A stretch of 35,724 nucleotides of DNA from Paracoccus bogoriensis (GTDB lineage: Bacteria; Pseudomonadota; Alphaproteobacteria; Rhodobacterales; Rhodobacteraceae): NCBI RefSeq assembly GCF_019431455.1, contig NZ_JAHYSR010000030.1, forward strand, positions 1 to 35,724, given 5' to 3'. The position numbers were made by a program, and so were the translations under genes. This document shows positions 1 through 8,522 of the stretch, one piece after another. Below the pieces are notes generated by a model. That model saw only the letters and a list, made by a program, of their open reading frames with translations, did not search any database and had not been told where the DNA came from. The first letter of the stretch is position 1. Each line of letters opens with the position of its first letter.

Positions 1-1
1 G

Positions 2-139
2 CCGCCCGCCACCCGCAGCGTCGAAGCCGCGAGCCCGCGCGAGTCCGAGAAGGCGATGGAAGAAGGTCCGCATGGGCAGAAGAAACGCACGAAACAGACC
101 CTCAAGCTATTGAGAAAGTTCAGGAATCAACGTGAGTGA
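2..139 (+). CDS. C-terminal end of an unknown gene (partial)
   Basis: An open frame enters from the left edge and ends at TGA 137-139. The visible product is about 45 residues and finishes in a strongly basic tail ending RNQRE. Frame 1 is also open to almost the same point, so the frame choice rests mainly on the Lys/Arg-rich, Leu-containing tail, which looks more protein-like. No family is recognised. It would be the gene just upstream of the restriction-modification pair. Its base composition falls from very GC-rich to mixed along its length, so the frame may itself cross a recombination junction. Confidence 0.3.
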   Translation, partial: PPATRSVEAASPRESEKAMEEGPHGQKKRTKQTLKLLRKFRNQRE

Positions 140-164
140 CATCTAGCAACCTGGGTCACTCGCG
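131..164. promoter_or_regulatory. Inverted repeat upstream of the methyltransferase gene
   Basis: GAGTGAC (134-140) and GTCACTC (155-161) are perfect 7-bp arms, extendable to 10 pairs (131-140/155-164) with one G-T wobble and a 14-nt loop. It lies at the end of the partial upstream gene and about 85 bp before the methyltransferase start. It could be a weak terminator, since no strong T-run follows, or an operator. No controller (C) protein gene is visible that would bind it. Confidence 0.35.
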
Positions 165-250
165 TTTGGGCCGTTGGCCAAGGCAGATGCTCCTCCTTGA
201 TCAATCACTCAGCGCGAAATAGAAGGAAAGAGGGCCGGAGAGAGAGCAGC

Positions 251-1426
251 ATGAACAAGCAAATGCCGACAATTGATAGCGACTTGATGCGTCCGGAACA
301 ACTTGACTTCTTTGGACCCGCGAAAACCTCGGGTGAGTACGATGAGTTCCTTTCTGAGCAGTTGATCACCTACATTGGCAATAAGCGTAGGTTGTTACCT
401 CTAATTCAAAGCGCGCTTCTGCGGGCACTGGAGATCTTGGGCAAAGAGAATGTTTCGTTTGCAGATGTGTTTGCAGGGACCGGCGTAGTTTCGCGACTGG
501 CTAGGCGCTGGTCGCACACGCTCTACATAAATGATTTTGAGGCTTACAGCGCCTTTTCAAATAGAGTATATCATACCAATCGCTCGACTGTTGATGTTAG
601 TGCAGTTGAGGCGGCTCTGCGTGAAGTGAATCGCATCGCATCTGAAAGTCCCTATGCGGGCTTTATCACAGAACTATACTCTCCTGCCGATGAAAGTTTG
701 ATAACGAAAGACGACCGTGTTTTTTACACGAGGCGCAATGCCATGTTTATCGATACCGCTCGGCAGGAGATCGATAAGCTTCCAGAGAATATTCGTCCCT
801 ATCTTCTGGCTCCACTTATCCAAAGGGCGTCCGTTCACGTAAATACATCTGGTGTTTTTAAGGGCTTCTATAAGAACAAAAGTGGAGTCGGACAGTTCGG
901 AGGGTCGATGCGTAATGCCCTCCAGAGAATTTGCGCGCCTATAGAGATTCCGTTCCCTGTTTTTTCTCGATTTGAGCGAAATGTATATGTAACGCAAAGT
1001 GAGGCTGCTGATTTTGTCGAATCGCTGCCGCAAGTCGATGTCGCTTACTTCGATCCGCCATATAACCAACATCCTTACGGGTCGAATTACTTTATGCTCA
1101 ACTTGATTTTGGAGGGCCGGAGACCCACTGAAATAAGCCGTGTTTCCGGGATACCGAATGACTGGAAAAGGTCGGACTACAATGTTCGTGGCAGGGCAGC
1201 GAGGGCTCTTAAAAATGTGATGGATCGCTGCCCCGCGCGAATACTAATGGTATCCTATAATTCTGAAGGCTTCATTTCAATCGACGAAATGATGGAAATG
1301 CTGGAAGGGCTGGGTGCTGTTACTGTTTTCGACCAAGAATATAATACATTTAGGGGCTGCAGGAACCTATCAGGGCGTTCTGCCCATGTAACAGAATTTC
1401 TATTCAAGGTGGAGAGGCGTGACTGA
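251..1426 (+). CDS. D12-class DNA N6-adenine methyltransferase of an R-M system
   Basis: Predicted modification methyltransferase, about 391 residues, that should methylate adenine in the site cut by the adjacent endonuclease. Motif X (YIGNKRRL, residues 41-48) precedes the AdoMet-binding motif I (DVFAGTGVV, 72-80). The catalytic motif IV, DPPY, lies at about residue 268. This I-to-IV order with an intervening recognition region is the alpha/D12 arrangement seen in Dam and M.EcoRV. ATG 251 is preferred to the in-frame ATG at 197 because a purine-rich stretch (GGAGAGAGAG) precedes it and the extra residues are low-complexity basic. The stop overlaps the endonuclease ATG by one base (TGATG), so the two are co-translated. 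Base composition is far more AT-rich than the phage genes next to it, which suggests horizontal acquisition. Confidence 0.88.
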   Translation: MNKQMPTIDSDLMRPEQLDFFGPAKTSGEYDEFLSEQLITYIGNKRRLLPLIQSALLRALEILGKENVSFADVFAGTGVVSRLARRWSHTLYINDFEAYSAFSNRVYHTNRSTVDVSAVEAALREVNRIASESPYAGFITELYSPADESLITKDDRVFYTRRNAMFIDTARQEIDKLPENIRPYLLAPLIQRASVHVNTSGVFKGFYKNKSGVGQFGGSMRNALQRICAPIEIPFPVFSRFERNVYVTQSEAADFVESLPQVDVAYFDPPYNQHPYGSNYFMLNLILEGRRPTEISRVSGIPNDWKRSDYNVRGRAARALKNVMDRCPARILMVSYNSEGFISIDEMMEMLEGLGAVTVFDQEYNTFRGCRNLSGRSAHVTEFLFKVERRD

Positions 1427-2148
1427 TGGCGAAGAAGTCTGATCTGCGTATACAACGCGAAGGCATGATAATCAACTCGACGTCGAAGCGCCAGGAAAAA
1501 GCCTTAACCAAGGCCATCCGCCGGGTTGCTACTGACTTGCGTAGCGCTTTCCCAGGAATTCAGCTTAGGCATCAGTCAGAATGGAAGTTGAAGTATGTCG
1601 TTGAGCACTTGAGGCAGCACTTCCCGGATGTTGATTTCGAATACTATTTCGATACATCCGCTATGAGGCCTGATGGTGGGATTCTTTCAATTTCTTCAAT
1701 TGATGGCGCTAATTATCCAATTTTGATTTCTGAGAAAAAGAATCAGGGGACGAACGATTTGCGTCTTCTCGAGGGCAAGGGCAAGCAGGCAAAGGGCAAT
1801 GCGATTGAGAGGCTCGGCAAGAATGTTATTGGATTTCGTGCTGCACTTAAAGTGGAATCGATTTTTCCGTTCGTGTGCTTTGGGGACGGATGCGATTTCG
1901 CCGATGACAGTTCAATTCTTGATAGAGTAGTGACAATTGCCCAGTTCGGAAAACTGAATGTCATACACTTGCATAAGCAGGCAGATTCGGCCTTCGACCG
2001 TGGTGCGTTCTTTTTTCGAGTAGCTGAATGGACTGAGGATGAGATGTTCGAAGTTTGTAGAGAGATTGCGGAGAAGAGCGTCTTCTATTATTTTTCAAAG
2101 TACGGTAAGGAAAAATTTCTAACTGGTGTGGCGATACCAAAGCCATGA
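1426..2148 (+). CDS. EcoRI-family type II restriction endonuclease
   Basis: 240-residue protein that I align by eye with EcoRI. It has RPDGGI (Asp83) matching EcoRI KPDGGI (Asp91), and ISEKKNQG (Glu103, Lys105) matching AEAKHQG (Glu111, Lys113). Together these complete the PD-(D/E)XK active site. GNAIER (124-129) is identical to the EcoRI recognition segment around residues 140-145, and FPFVCFGDGCDF resembles FPYVLFLEGSNF. EcoRI and its isoschizomer RsrI cut GAATTC; MunI (CAATTG) shares the segment, so the safe prediction is an AATT core. It is slightly shorter than EcoRI (about 277 aa). It follows the methyltransferase with a 1-bp overlap and ends against the broken 3' end of a terminase gene on the other strand. 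It is AT-rich like its partner. Confidence 0.88.
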   Translation: MAKKSDLRIQREGMIINSTSKRQEKALTKAIRRVATDLRSAFPGIQLRHQSEWKLKYVVEHLRQHFPDVDFEYYFDTSAMRPDGGILSISSIDGANYPILISEKKNQGTNDLRLLEGKGKQAKGNAIERLGKNVIGFRAALKVESIFPFVCFGDGCDFADDSSILDRVVTIAQFGKLNVIHLHKQADSAFDRGAFFFRVAEWTEDEMFEVCREIAEKSVFYYFSKYGKEKFLTGVAIPKP

Positions 2149-3946
2149 TGAAGGAATCGGTTGAACCGAAACAGCCACTGATCGCACTCCTGTAGACGCC
2201 ACCCCCTCCACCTCCTCGTTGAGCCTGAGACCCATGCTGATGAGCCCGTGCAGGGCGGCGTGGGCGTAGACGAAGGTGTCGAGCGCCTCGTTGCGCTCGC
2301 CGTCGCGCTTGGGCTGCCAGGAGCGGATGGGGCGGCCGCGCTCGAAGCGGGTGACGACGCGCTCGGCGGTCAGCTGGCGGAAGTAGTCGGCGTCGAGGGC
2401 GGGGGAAGTGGATCGCGCCGGGGCCGGGCTCGGTGAGGCGCAGGCGGGCGTAGACCGCGTCCTTCACCGCGTCCACGCCGACGATGAAGAGCGGGATCTT
2501 GCCCTTGTTCGTGCGGGTGGGGCGGCGCGGCCAGACCGGGATGCCGGGCCCGCCGCGGCCCTTGATCGCCCAGATGCGGCGCGCAAGGCGCGTGCGGCAG
2601 AACTCGTAGGCCATCTTGGTGTGGTGCCCGCCGGTGTCGATGGCGGCGGCGCGCACCGGCAGGTCGAGCCCCGCGGGATGCGGGAAGGTCGCCTGTAGCA
2701 CCATGTCGAGATCGCACCACAGGCGCGGCCCGGACGGATCGCCCCAGAGCACGCGGTCGTCGATCACCCACGCCTCCTCGTCGCGGCCCCAGCCGAGGAT
2801 CTGCACCTCGATCCGGTCGCCCTGCACATCGACGCCCGCGGTGAGCACAGCCACGGAGGCCGGCAGCGCCTCGCCCCAGTCCTCTCGGCGGGCCATGAGC
2901 GGGTCGGCGGGAACGGTGTCGCCCGCCTGGTCCTCCCAGGACTCGCCCAGCTTGGTGTTGACCCAGACCTGCAGGCGCGCGGGATCCTTGCGCACGCGGC
3001 CGTGCTCGGCGGCGATCTCGGCCCAGGTCTCCCACGGGGAATAGAGCGCCGAGAGGTGGAAGCCCGCGGTGCGGCCGTCGCCCTCGGCCGTGGCGCGCCA
3101 CTCGCCCGCGGCCAGCAGGCGGGGCTTGTCGTGCTCGTGGTGGATGCCGCCGCAGGCCTCGCAGACCAGATGCGCCTGGTCGCGCCTCCCCTCGGGCCAG
3201 CGGATGCGCGCCCAGGTGATCGGGGCCATGTCGCCGCAACGCAGGCAGGGGACGTGGTAGAAGCGCCGGTCGCTGTCGAGGAAGGCGGCCTCGATGCGGG
3301 AATGGCCCTTCAGCGTGGGCGTGGACACCATGTAGATCTTGCGCCGTCCGCGGAAGGTGGCGGTGCGCTGGATCGCCAGATCGACCGGATCGCCCTCGCC
3401 ATCGGCATCGCCGGGATAGCCGTCCACCTCGTCGAGGAACAGGTAGCGGACGGGCGTGGAGCGGAGGCCGACGGCGCTGTTCGCCCCGGTCATCACCAGC
3501 TGGCCGCCGGGGAAGGACTTGCGGAACAGGCTGTTGCCGGCAACGCGGGAGCGGGGCGCGGCGACCAGGTCGCGCAGGGCGGGTGTGGCCTCGATCATCG
3601 GGTCGATCCGGACGGTGGTGTTGCGGCGCACCATGTCGAGCGAGGGCATGACCAGCATGGCGATGCCGGGCGCATTCTGGATGATGTAGCCGAGCCAGTT
3701 CAAGCCCGCCTCCGAGCCGCCGGTCTGCGCGCCCTTCATCAGGACGACGCGCTCCCAGGGGCTCGACGTCGAGAGCGCATCCATCACGGCGCGCAGGTAG
3801 GGCGTGCGGTCGGTGCGCCAGCGGCCCGGCTCGGCCGAGGTCGGCGGCAGGATGCGGTGCCGGTCGGCCCAGTCCGACACCGGGATCGGCGGTTCGGGGC
3901 GGATGCCGCGCCGCCAGGCGAGGTCGATGTCAGGCACCATCGCCAA
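2119..3946 (-). pseudogene. Phage terminase large subunit, GpA type (block 1), frameshifted and 3'-truncated
   Basis: DNA-packaging motor/nuclease of the lambda GpA type. From ATG 3946 the product shows a Walker A-like segment (VLMKGAQTGGSE), a Walker B (YLFLDEVDGYP), a CxxC...CxxC pair, and nuclease-domain acidic motifs (LTAGVDVQGDRIEV, AAIDTGG). The frame is lost near 2395-2405 at a run of five G (plus strand) after GAIHFP. A shifted frame resumes typical GpA sequence (DADYFRQLTAERVVTRF, then NEALDTFVYAHAALHGL) as far as about 2200. Beyond that the sequence is foreign: the restored frame stops at 2119-2121 inside the endonuclease gene. The unshifted frame runs as nonsense to 1961. The gene therefore has one indel and has lost its natural end at the R-M junction. 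It overlaps the terS 3' end by 17 bp. Confidence 0.85.
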
Positions 3947-4439
3947 GGCTCCCGAGCGGCAGGTCGGCCAGGTGTTCGAGATGCTCGCGCATCATCCGGT
4001 CGAGGGCGGCGAAGGTGGCGCGGGGATCGGCGCCCAGCTCGGCGGCGAGCAGGGGCGCGGTGCGCTGGACCCATGCCATGTGCGCGTCGCGTTCGGCACG
4101 GGCGCGCGCGAAGACCGTGCGCGTGGCGGCGGCGGTCTCGATCAGCTCGCCCCTCTCACGCTCGTAGGCGAGCTTCGCCCGCTGGACCTTCACGATCTCA
4201 TGCAGCCGCTTGGCCTCGGCCAGCGTGGTCGGATTGCGGGCCGCGCTGGCGGCGCCGCCCCGGTTGCGCTGGGCGGGGTCGAGGTTGTTCTCGATCCAGG
4301 CGAGCCCAATCGCGACGTCAATCCGCCCGTCCGCGCGGACCGGCAGCCCCTCGGCCACCAGCTGCGAGATGCGCCCCTTGGTGAGCCCGACGCGGGCGGC
4401 GAAGGCGGTCTTGGTCTCGGCGCCGTCGAGTTTAGTCAT
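3930..4439 (-). CDS. Phage terminase small subunit-like protein (Nu1 type, block 1)
   Basis: 169-residue protein. Its N-terminal helix-turn-helix (KTAFAARVGLTKGRISQLVAEGLPV) is like the lambda Nu1 DNA-recognition domain. A Lys/Arg/Glu-rich helical stretch follows (KRLHEIVKVQRAKLAYERERGELI), typical of the part that contacts the large subunit. It directly precedes and overlaps terL by 17 bp, the usual terS-terL order. It would recognise the packaging site of the element or of a helper phage. Identification is by architecture and position; the sequence is quite different from the second small subunit at 20,076-20,713. Confidence 0.75.
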   Translation of the reverse strand: MTKLDGAETKTAFAARVGLTKGRISQLVAEGLPVRADGRIDVAIGLAWIENNLDPAQRNRGGAASAARNPTTLAEAKRLHEIVKVQRAKLAYERERGELIETAAATRTVFARARAERDAHMAWVQRTAPLLAAELGADPRATFAALDRMMREHLEHLADLPLGSLGDGA

Positions 4440-4559
4440 TTCCGCCCCCTGACGCTGGCGGGCTCATGCGCTGCGCGTCCCCACATACGGATCGGCCCCG
4501 AAGGAACCGCCGCTTTCCCGATCTTTCCGGCTTGACCCCGCCGCGGGCGGGCGCGCTCG

Positions 4560-4790
4560 GCGCCTCGGGTGACGCACCGGTGACGCAAGGATGACGCAAT
4601 TCGGGGTGCAAGCCTTTGAAAGTGTTGAGATGACGCACTTCCCCCGGCAACCTTTTCATATGGGGGGAACGCGATGCTATTCGGGAGGTAGTTTCCCCCC
4701 TATCGAAATATCTGAGCCGAAGTGCGTCATCTCAACACTCTCAATGGGTTAGGGGCCAAAAAGCCGGTTTGGTGCGTCACCAGTGCGTCA
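4560..4790. other. Candidate replication origin: TGACGCA repeats and nested inverted repeats
   Basis: The 337-bp gap between terS and the primase gene, plus the last codons of the primase, holds seven copies of the 7-mer TGACGCA. Four read on the plus strand (4570, 4581, 4592, 4631) and three on the minus strand (4723, 4773, 4784). Several are exactly 11 bp apart, one helical turn. A 25-bp inverted repeat (4616-4640 / 4720-4744, 24 of 25 paired) encloses an inner 8-bp one (GGGGGGAA 4662-4669 / TTCCCCCC 4693-4700). P4-type alpha primases bind short iterated repeats at their origin, so an origin next to this primase is a reasonable reading. A regulator operator or packaging (cos) site for the adjacent terminase are the main alternatives. 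Confidence 0.55.
4616..4744. repeat. 25-bp inverted repeat (24/25) around an inner 8-bp inverted repeat
   Basis: The arms are 4616-4640 and 4720-4744, complementary except for one position; the inner 20 bp (4621-4640 / 4720-4739) are perfect. The enclosed 79 bp are AT-richer than the surroundings and contain the G6/C6 inner palindrome. Each outer arm includes one TGACGCA unit, so a protein bound to the repeats would sit symmetrically on both sides. Confidence 0.85.
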
Positions 4791-7221
4791 CCGCGAGGCC
4801 GATGAAGAACCGACCCTCCTTCGTGCGCTTGTGCTGGATCCCGGCGACGCGGGCCTGGACGCGCTGGACGAAGCCGTTGATGGCGGGCAGCTTCTCGGAC
4901 TTGTAGCCCTCGGCCAGCGCCCAGTTCTGGAAGCGCAGATGCGCATCGCGCGTCGCCAGCATCGGCCCGCCGTTCACGATGGGCACGACCGACACGCAGG
5001 CGTCGATCCACGCCGCCACGGGATCCTCGCTCAGCACCCATTCGAGGAGCGCGTCGTGGCAGCCCTGCGGGATGGCGAAGTTGCGGCGACGGATCAGCCG
5101 CGCTGCGCCCTCGACGGCCCATGCCAGCAGCAGGTCCGGCTCCTCGGCGGCGATGCGCTTGCCGATGTCCTCGATGCGCTCCTCCAGCGGGATCGAGCGG
5201 GTGAAGGGGATCAGCAGCAGGCGGCGCTGCACGCCCCGGTCCACGCCGCCCTTGAAGCTGGGCAGCTGGTTCGCGGCGAAGAGGTTCTGCGCCATCGAGC
5301 GGAACTCGACCCGGCTCTTGTAGACGTCGCGTCCCTCGATGGGATCGCCGGTCACCACGGCCTTGAAGGTGTCGGATGCGATGGCCTCGGGCGAGAGCTC
5401 GTCGGAGGCGTTCAGAAGCTTGCCCACCAGCCCGATGACATGCCGCTCGTCGCCCATCTTCGAGGCGGGGACCGAGCAGACGGCGCTGGCGGGCAGGAGG
5501 CCGCGGGCGAGTTCGAGCACCTGGCTCTTGCCGTTCTCGGCGGTCTTGCCGTGCAGCACCACCGCGCGCGGTTGCATCAGCCTTGTGGCGTAGCCCAGCG
5601 CCGCCGCGCCGCAGACCTCGGCCAGAAGCGCGCATTTGGCCTCGGCCTCGGGATCGCCCTTGAAACTGCCGGTCAGCAGCCGCGCCAGCAGCGAGCCTTC
5701 GGGCGGCGTGCCGGAGGCGCCGGGTTGCCAGCGGCCGGGCAGGGTGTGGCGGCAGCGATGCTGGCGGTGGTGGGGTTCGAGCTGCGGTGTTCCCTCGGCG
5801 TCGAAGCGGATGAAGCCCGAGGCGCAGTTGATGCCGGCGGGCGGGGCGTCGAAGAAGCCGGGCATGGCGCAGAGCGCGGCGCATTCGTTCAGGACGGAGT
5901 TGACGCGGGTCTGGGTCAGCTTGACGTTCGAGGGCTCACCAGCGGGCGTCTCAAAGCTCGCGCCGTCATAGGTGTGGACAGGCAAGCGCAATTCGTGGGC
6001 CGGGATCGCCTCCCAATGCGTGCCGCCATAGCGCCAGAACTCGCCGTCGGCATGGACGATGCGGCCATGGCGTTCGGTCAGATCCTCGCGGACCCGTTTC
6101 GCGATCTCCACGTCCGAGCCGATGTAGAGCCGCTTGCGCCCGGTGTCGGCCAGCTCGGCGCGGAAGGGTTCGGCCGCCTCGATGCGGTTGCGCACCGCCG
6201 CCTCGCCCTCGCGGAGGAGCACATCGTTGAAATCCTGCTCCTCGGGCGGGGTGGCGATCCGCACGGTGAGGCCGCGCCGGACGAGCTGGCTCGCGGCGCG
6301 GGCCATCTGCCCCTCGGCCTTGCTGCCGGGCAGGTCGCCGTCGCGGGCGACGATCACCGTGGCGTTCGCGGGCACCGGCGCGCGGCCGATGTTCGAGATG
6401 CCGAGGCAGGCCCAGGTCTCCTGTCCCGTCGCCTGCCAGACCGAGAGCGCGGTCTCGACTCCCTCGCAGAGGACCAGCGGCTCGCGGCCCGGCAGGCGCA
6501 CTGCGGCGCGTTCGGACCAGCCTTCGACGGCCTTGTTGGTGCGCTTGACGACCTCCACCGGCGCCTTCCGCCCCTCGGCGGTCAGATAGACCTGCTGGAC
6601 CGCCAGGACCTCGCCCGCCGCGTCGGTGGCGAGCGCGACCATGGCGCCGAACTGGCGGTAGGCATACTGGCGATAGCGGATGCAGTCGGGCGGCGTGGCG
6701 GTGATGCCGCGACGGCGCAGGTAGGCGAGCACCGGTGTCGAGACGAGGCTCTCGCTGCGCCGCACGATCTCGGCCACCTTCTCGGCGCGTTCCTCGGGCG
6801 TGAGTTCCCTGGCTCCGGCCGCGCCCGAGGCGGAACGCGCGGGCGGCGTGGCCGTCCAGGACGGACCGGCGTCTGGTTCGCCCAGCCAGTTCCGGGCCCA
6901 GTCCCAGGCGGCCGTCCCTTCGAGGCGCAGGCAATGGGCGATCAGCTCCAGAGCTGCGCCCCCGGCGCCATGCTCGTGATCGTACCATCGGCCCTTGTCC
7001 GCGCCGTCGATCTCCACGGCGACGCTGCCCTTGGTGCCGAAGCGCAGCTGCTGCGCGCTGGAAAGCTGCCGGTTCGGCTCGCCCAGAAGTTCGCAGGCCA
7101 GGTCCGCGATGCGGTCGTTCAGCATGTCGGCCAGCTGGGCGACGGACAGGCGCGGGGCGGCACGGGCGTGGGAGCCGGGCTGCATGCCGTTGAGGTCGAG
7201 GGTCTGGTTCTCCTTGGTCAT
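4777..7221 (-). CDS. P4-type phage/plasmid primase-helicase
   Basis: 814-residue multidomain replication protein. The N-terminal region resembles a degenerate primase DNA-binding domain (GTKGSVAVEIDG...RWYDHEHGAGG). A Toprim domain follows, with the acidic motif LCEGVETALS near residue 252 and ARDGDLPG near 292. The C-terminal half is a superfamily 3-like helicase with Walker A GKTAENGKS at about 558-566. Downstream is a DELSPEAIASDTFKAVVTGD stretch typical of the D5/P4 primase C-terminal family (DUF5906-like). It should prime and unwind at the element's own origin. ATG 7221 is chosen because it overlaps the upstream stop as ATGA; the frame is open to 7371 but that extension is Pro/Arg-rich noise. 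The stop codon lies inside one TGACGCA unit of the putative origin. Confidence 0.85.
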   Translation of the reverse strand: MTKENQTLDLNGMQPGSHARAAPRLSVAQLADMLNDRIADLACELLGEPNRQLSSAQQLRFGTKGSVAVEIDGADKGRWYDHEHGAGGAALELIAHCLRLEGTAAWDWARNWLGEPDAGPSWTATPPARSASGAAGARELTPEERAEKVAEIVRRSESLVSTPVLAYLRRRGITATPPDCIRYRQYAYRQFGAMVALATDAAGEVLAVQQVYLTAEGRKAPVEVVKRTNKAVEGWSERAAVRLPGREPLVLCEGVETALSVWQATGQETWACLGISNIGRAPVPANATVIVARDGDLPGSKAEGQMARAASQLVRRGLTVRIATPPEEQDFNDVLLREGEAAVRNRIEAAEPFRAELADTGRKRLYIGSDVEIAKRVREDLTERHGRIVHADGEFWRYGGTHWEAIPAHELRLPVHTYDGASFETPAGEPSNVKLTQTRVNSVLNECAALCAMPGFFDAPPAGINCASGFIRFDAEGTPQLEPHHRQHRCRHTLPGRWQPGASGTPPEGSLLARLLTGSFKGDPEAEAKCALLAEVCGAAALGYATRLMQPRAVVLHGKTAENGKSQVLELARGLLPASAVCSVPASKMGDERHVIGLVGKLLNASDELSPEAIASDTFKAVVTGDPIEGRDVYKSRVEFRSMAQNLFAANQLPSFKGGVDRGVQRRLLLIPFTRSIPLEERIEDIGKRIAAEEPDLLLAWAVEGAARLIRRRNFAIPQGCHDALLEWVLSEDPVAAWIDACVSVVPIVNGGPMLATRDAHLRFQNWALAEGYKSEKLPAINGFVQRVQARVAGIQHKRTKEGRFFIGLAVTHW

Positions 7222-7451
7222 TGGCGCGGCGCCTTGGCGAAGCCCTCCTGCAGGGCGATCCAGTCCATCAGCGTGGAGCGGCGTGTGGCGATGCGGCTGC
7301 CCAGCCGGAAATGCGGCAGCGGGCGCTTCGCGCGCGTGCAGAGGTAGTAGACCCGGCGCTGGAAGCGGCACTCGTCGGAGGCATAGAGGAAGCGGGCGAT
7401 CTCGGCGGCGCCCACCATCATGTCGGGTGCGAGCGTGGCGGGCGCGGTCAT
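7218..7451 (-). CDS. Small protein of the replication operon, possibly DNA-binding
   Basis: 77 residues, beginning MTAPATLAPDMMVGAAEIARFL. The phrase GAAEIARFLYASDECRFQRRVYYLC, followed by PHFRLGSRIATRRSTLMDWI, is the pattern of MerR/excisionase-type winged-helix proteins (helix, turn, helix, then a basic wing). I have not matched it to a named family. It is coupled to the primase by an ATGA overlap and ends 4 bp inside it, so it probably works with or regulates the replication protein. Confidence 0.65.
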   Translation of the reverse strand: MTAPATLAPDMMVGAAEIARFLYASDECRFQRRVYYLCTRAKRPLPHFRLGSRIATRRSTLMDWIALQEGFAKAPRQ

Positions 7452-7729
7452 CGGCCCCTCCCGACGCGCGGGGCGCTCGGCTTGCGGGAGGCCTGCTGTT
7501 CGCGGGCCAGGATCCAGTCGCGCACCGCCTCGATACGATAGTAGACGCGCCGGCCGATCACCACGAAGGGCGGGGACTGGCGCAGCTGGCGGTCGCGCTG
7601 GCAGGTGCGCAAGCTGACCCCGCGGCGCGCGGCGTAGTCTTCCTCCGAGATGAAACCGTCGAGGAAATCGGTGGGCGGGGCGACGGTGGCGGCCCTCTCG
7701 GCGCCTCCGGATGCAAGGGGGTGGGTCAT
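7448..7729 (-). CDS. AlpA/excisionase-like helix-turn-helix protein
   Basis: 93-residue protein with a MerR/AlpA-type DNA-binding core: ISEEDYAARRGVSLRTCQRDRQ (helix-turn-helix), then PPFVVIGRRVYYRIEAVRDWI (wing). ATG 7729 is selected by a strong upstream AAGGAGA about 6 nt away; the longer frame to 8194 is a shadow of the next gene. Proteins of this kind act as excisionase or activators of integrase and replication genes in P4-like elements. Its position between the integrase side and the primase fits either role. It overlaps the following small gene by 4 bp. Confidence 0.75.
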   Translation of the reverse strand: MTHPLASGGAERAATVAPPTDFLDGFISEEDYAARRGVSLRTCQRDRQLRQSPPFVVIGRRVYYRIEAVRDWILAREQQASRKPSAPRVGRGR

Positions 7730-7844
7730 CGGCGTCTCCTTCGTGCCAGGCGACGCAACGCGCCGCCGATGCCCGAGAGATGCCGACGTTCGGCCCCCCG
7801 AAAAACCGCCCCGAAAATACCCCCGGAGCAATAATTTCAGGGGA

Positions 7845-8522
7845 TTACGCAGTCCTTCGCGACACCGCGCGCCAGTCCCCGCGCAGGTTGTTCTCGATGG
7901 TCTTCGGCGTGGGACAGTCGCGCCGCGGCCAGGTCTGGCGATACCAGTCCGCAAGCGCGCGGGACTCGGCGGCGAGACTGCCTGCGAGCTCGCCGGCATC
8001 GACGCGCCGCTGAAACTCTGCGCGGATGATGTCGATCCCCTTTTTCGGACGTCCGGGCGTTCCGGTCGGCATGTGGTCGTCGGCATCGGGCGGCAGGATG
8101 TGGATGTCGTGCACGATGTTCGCGCCGACGGTGGCCTGGCCCTTGCGGACATTTGTGATGCGCAGCTGCCGCCACGCGGGCGCCGGGATCGCATGCCACG
8201 GGCCGAAAGGCGGGTTCTCCTGCCCGAAGGCCGTCAGTTCGCCCGCCTCCAGCTTCGCCTTCATCGCGGCGAGCATGCGGTTCCAGACCCGGTGCAGCTC
8301 GGCCCGCGCCGAGCGCGACCGGTTTGCGACACGGTTCGCAGCCTTCGCCTCATCCCAATCGGAGATATAGCTGGAGAGATAGGTCGGCCGCTTCGGCAGC
8401 GATTTCCGGGCTTCGGTCGCCCGCGCATGCTCTTCCCACATCTCGGCGGGCAGGAACTCCCGCATCGCCTGTTCGAGGGGCAGGGCATCGGTCGGTGGGC
8501 CAAAGGGCTTCTGATCGGTCAC
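7845..8522 (-). CDS. Unknown protein co-translated with the integrase
   Basis: 225 residues, starting at GTG 8522 which overlaps the integrase stop (GTGA), so its translation is coupled to the integrase. No family recognised. Visible features are a conserved-looking WHAIPAPAWRQLRITNVRKGQ segment, a GRPKKGIDIIRAEFQRRVDAGELAG stretch and a C-terminal WYRQTWPRRDCPTPKTIENNLR. The last is reminiscent of short DNA-binding or regulator tails in alphaproteobacterial islands. No membrane segment or signal peptide. The 115 bp between its end (7845) and the next gene start (7729) hold the ribosome binding site of the HTH gene and nothing else I can identify. Confidence 0.7.
   Translation of the reverse strand: MTDQKPFGPPTDALPLEQAMREFLPAEMWEEHARATEARKSLPKRPTYLSSYISDWDEAKAANRVANRSRSARAELHRVWNRMLAAMKAKLEAGELTAFGQENPPFGPWHAIPAPAWRQLRITNVRKGQATVGANIVHDIHILPPDADDHMPTGTPGRPKKGIDIIRAEFQRRVDAGELAGSLAAESRALADWYRQTWPRRDCPTPKTIENNLRGDWRAVSRRTA

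Noticed and set aside
3002..4384. 460-codon plus-strand frame opposite terL/terS of block 1
   Set aside because: Antisense shadow with no recognisable domain.
4560..4790. CRISPR array
   Set aside because: The repeated unit is only 7 bp, occurs on both strands and has no uniform spacer length; no cas genes nearby.
4783..7347. 854-codon plus-strand frame opposite the primase gene
   Set aside because: Shadow of the primase in GC-rich DNA; the minus-strand product has Toprim and Walker motifs, this one has none.
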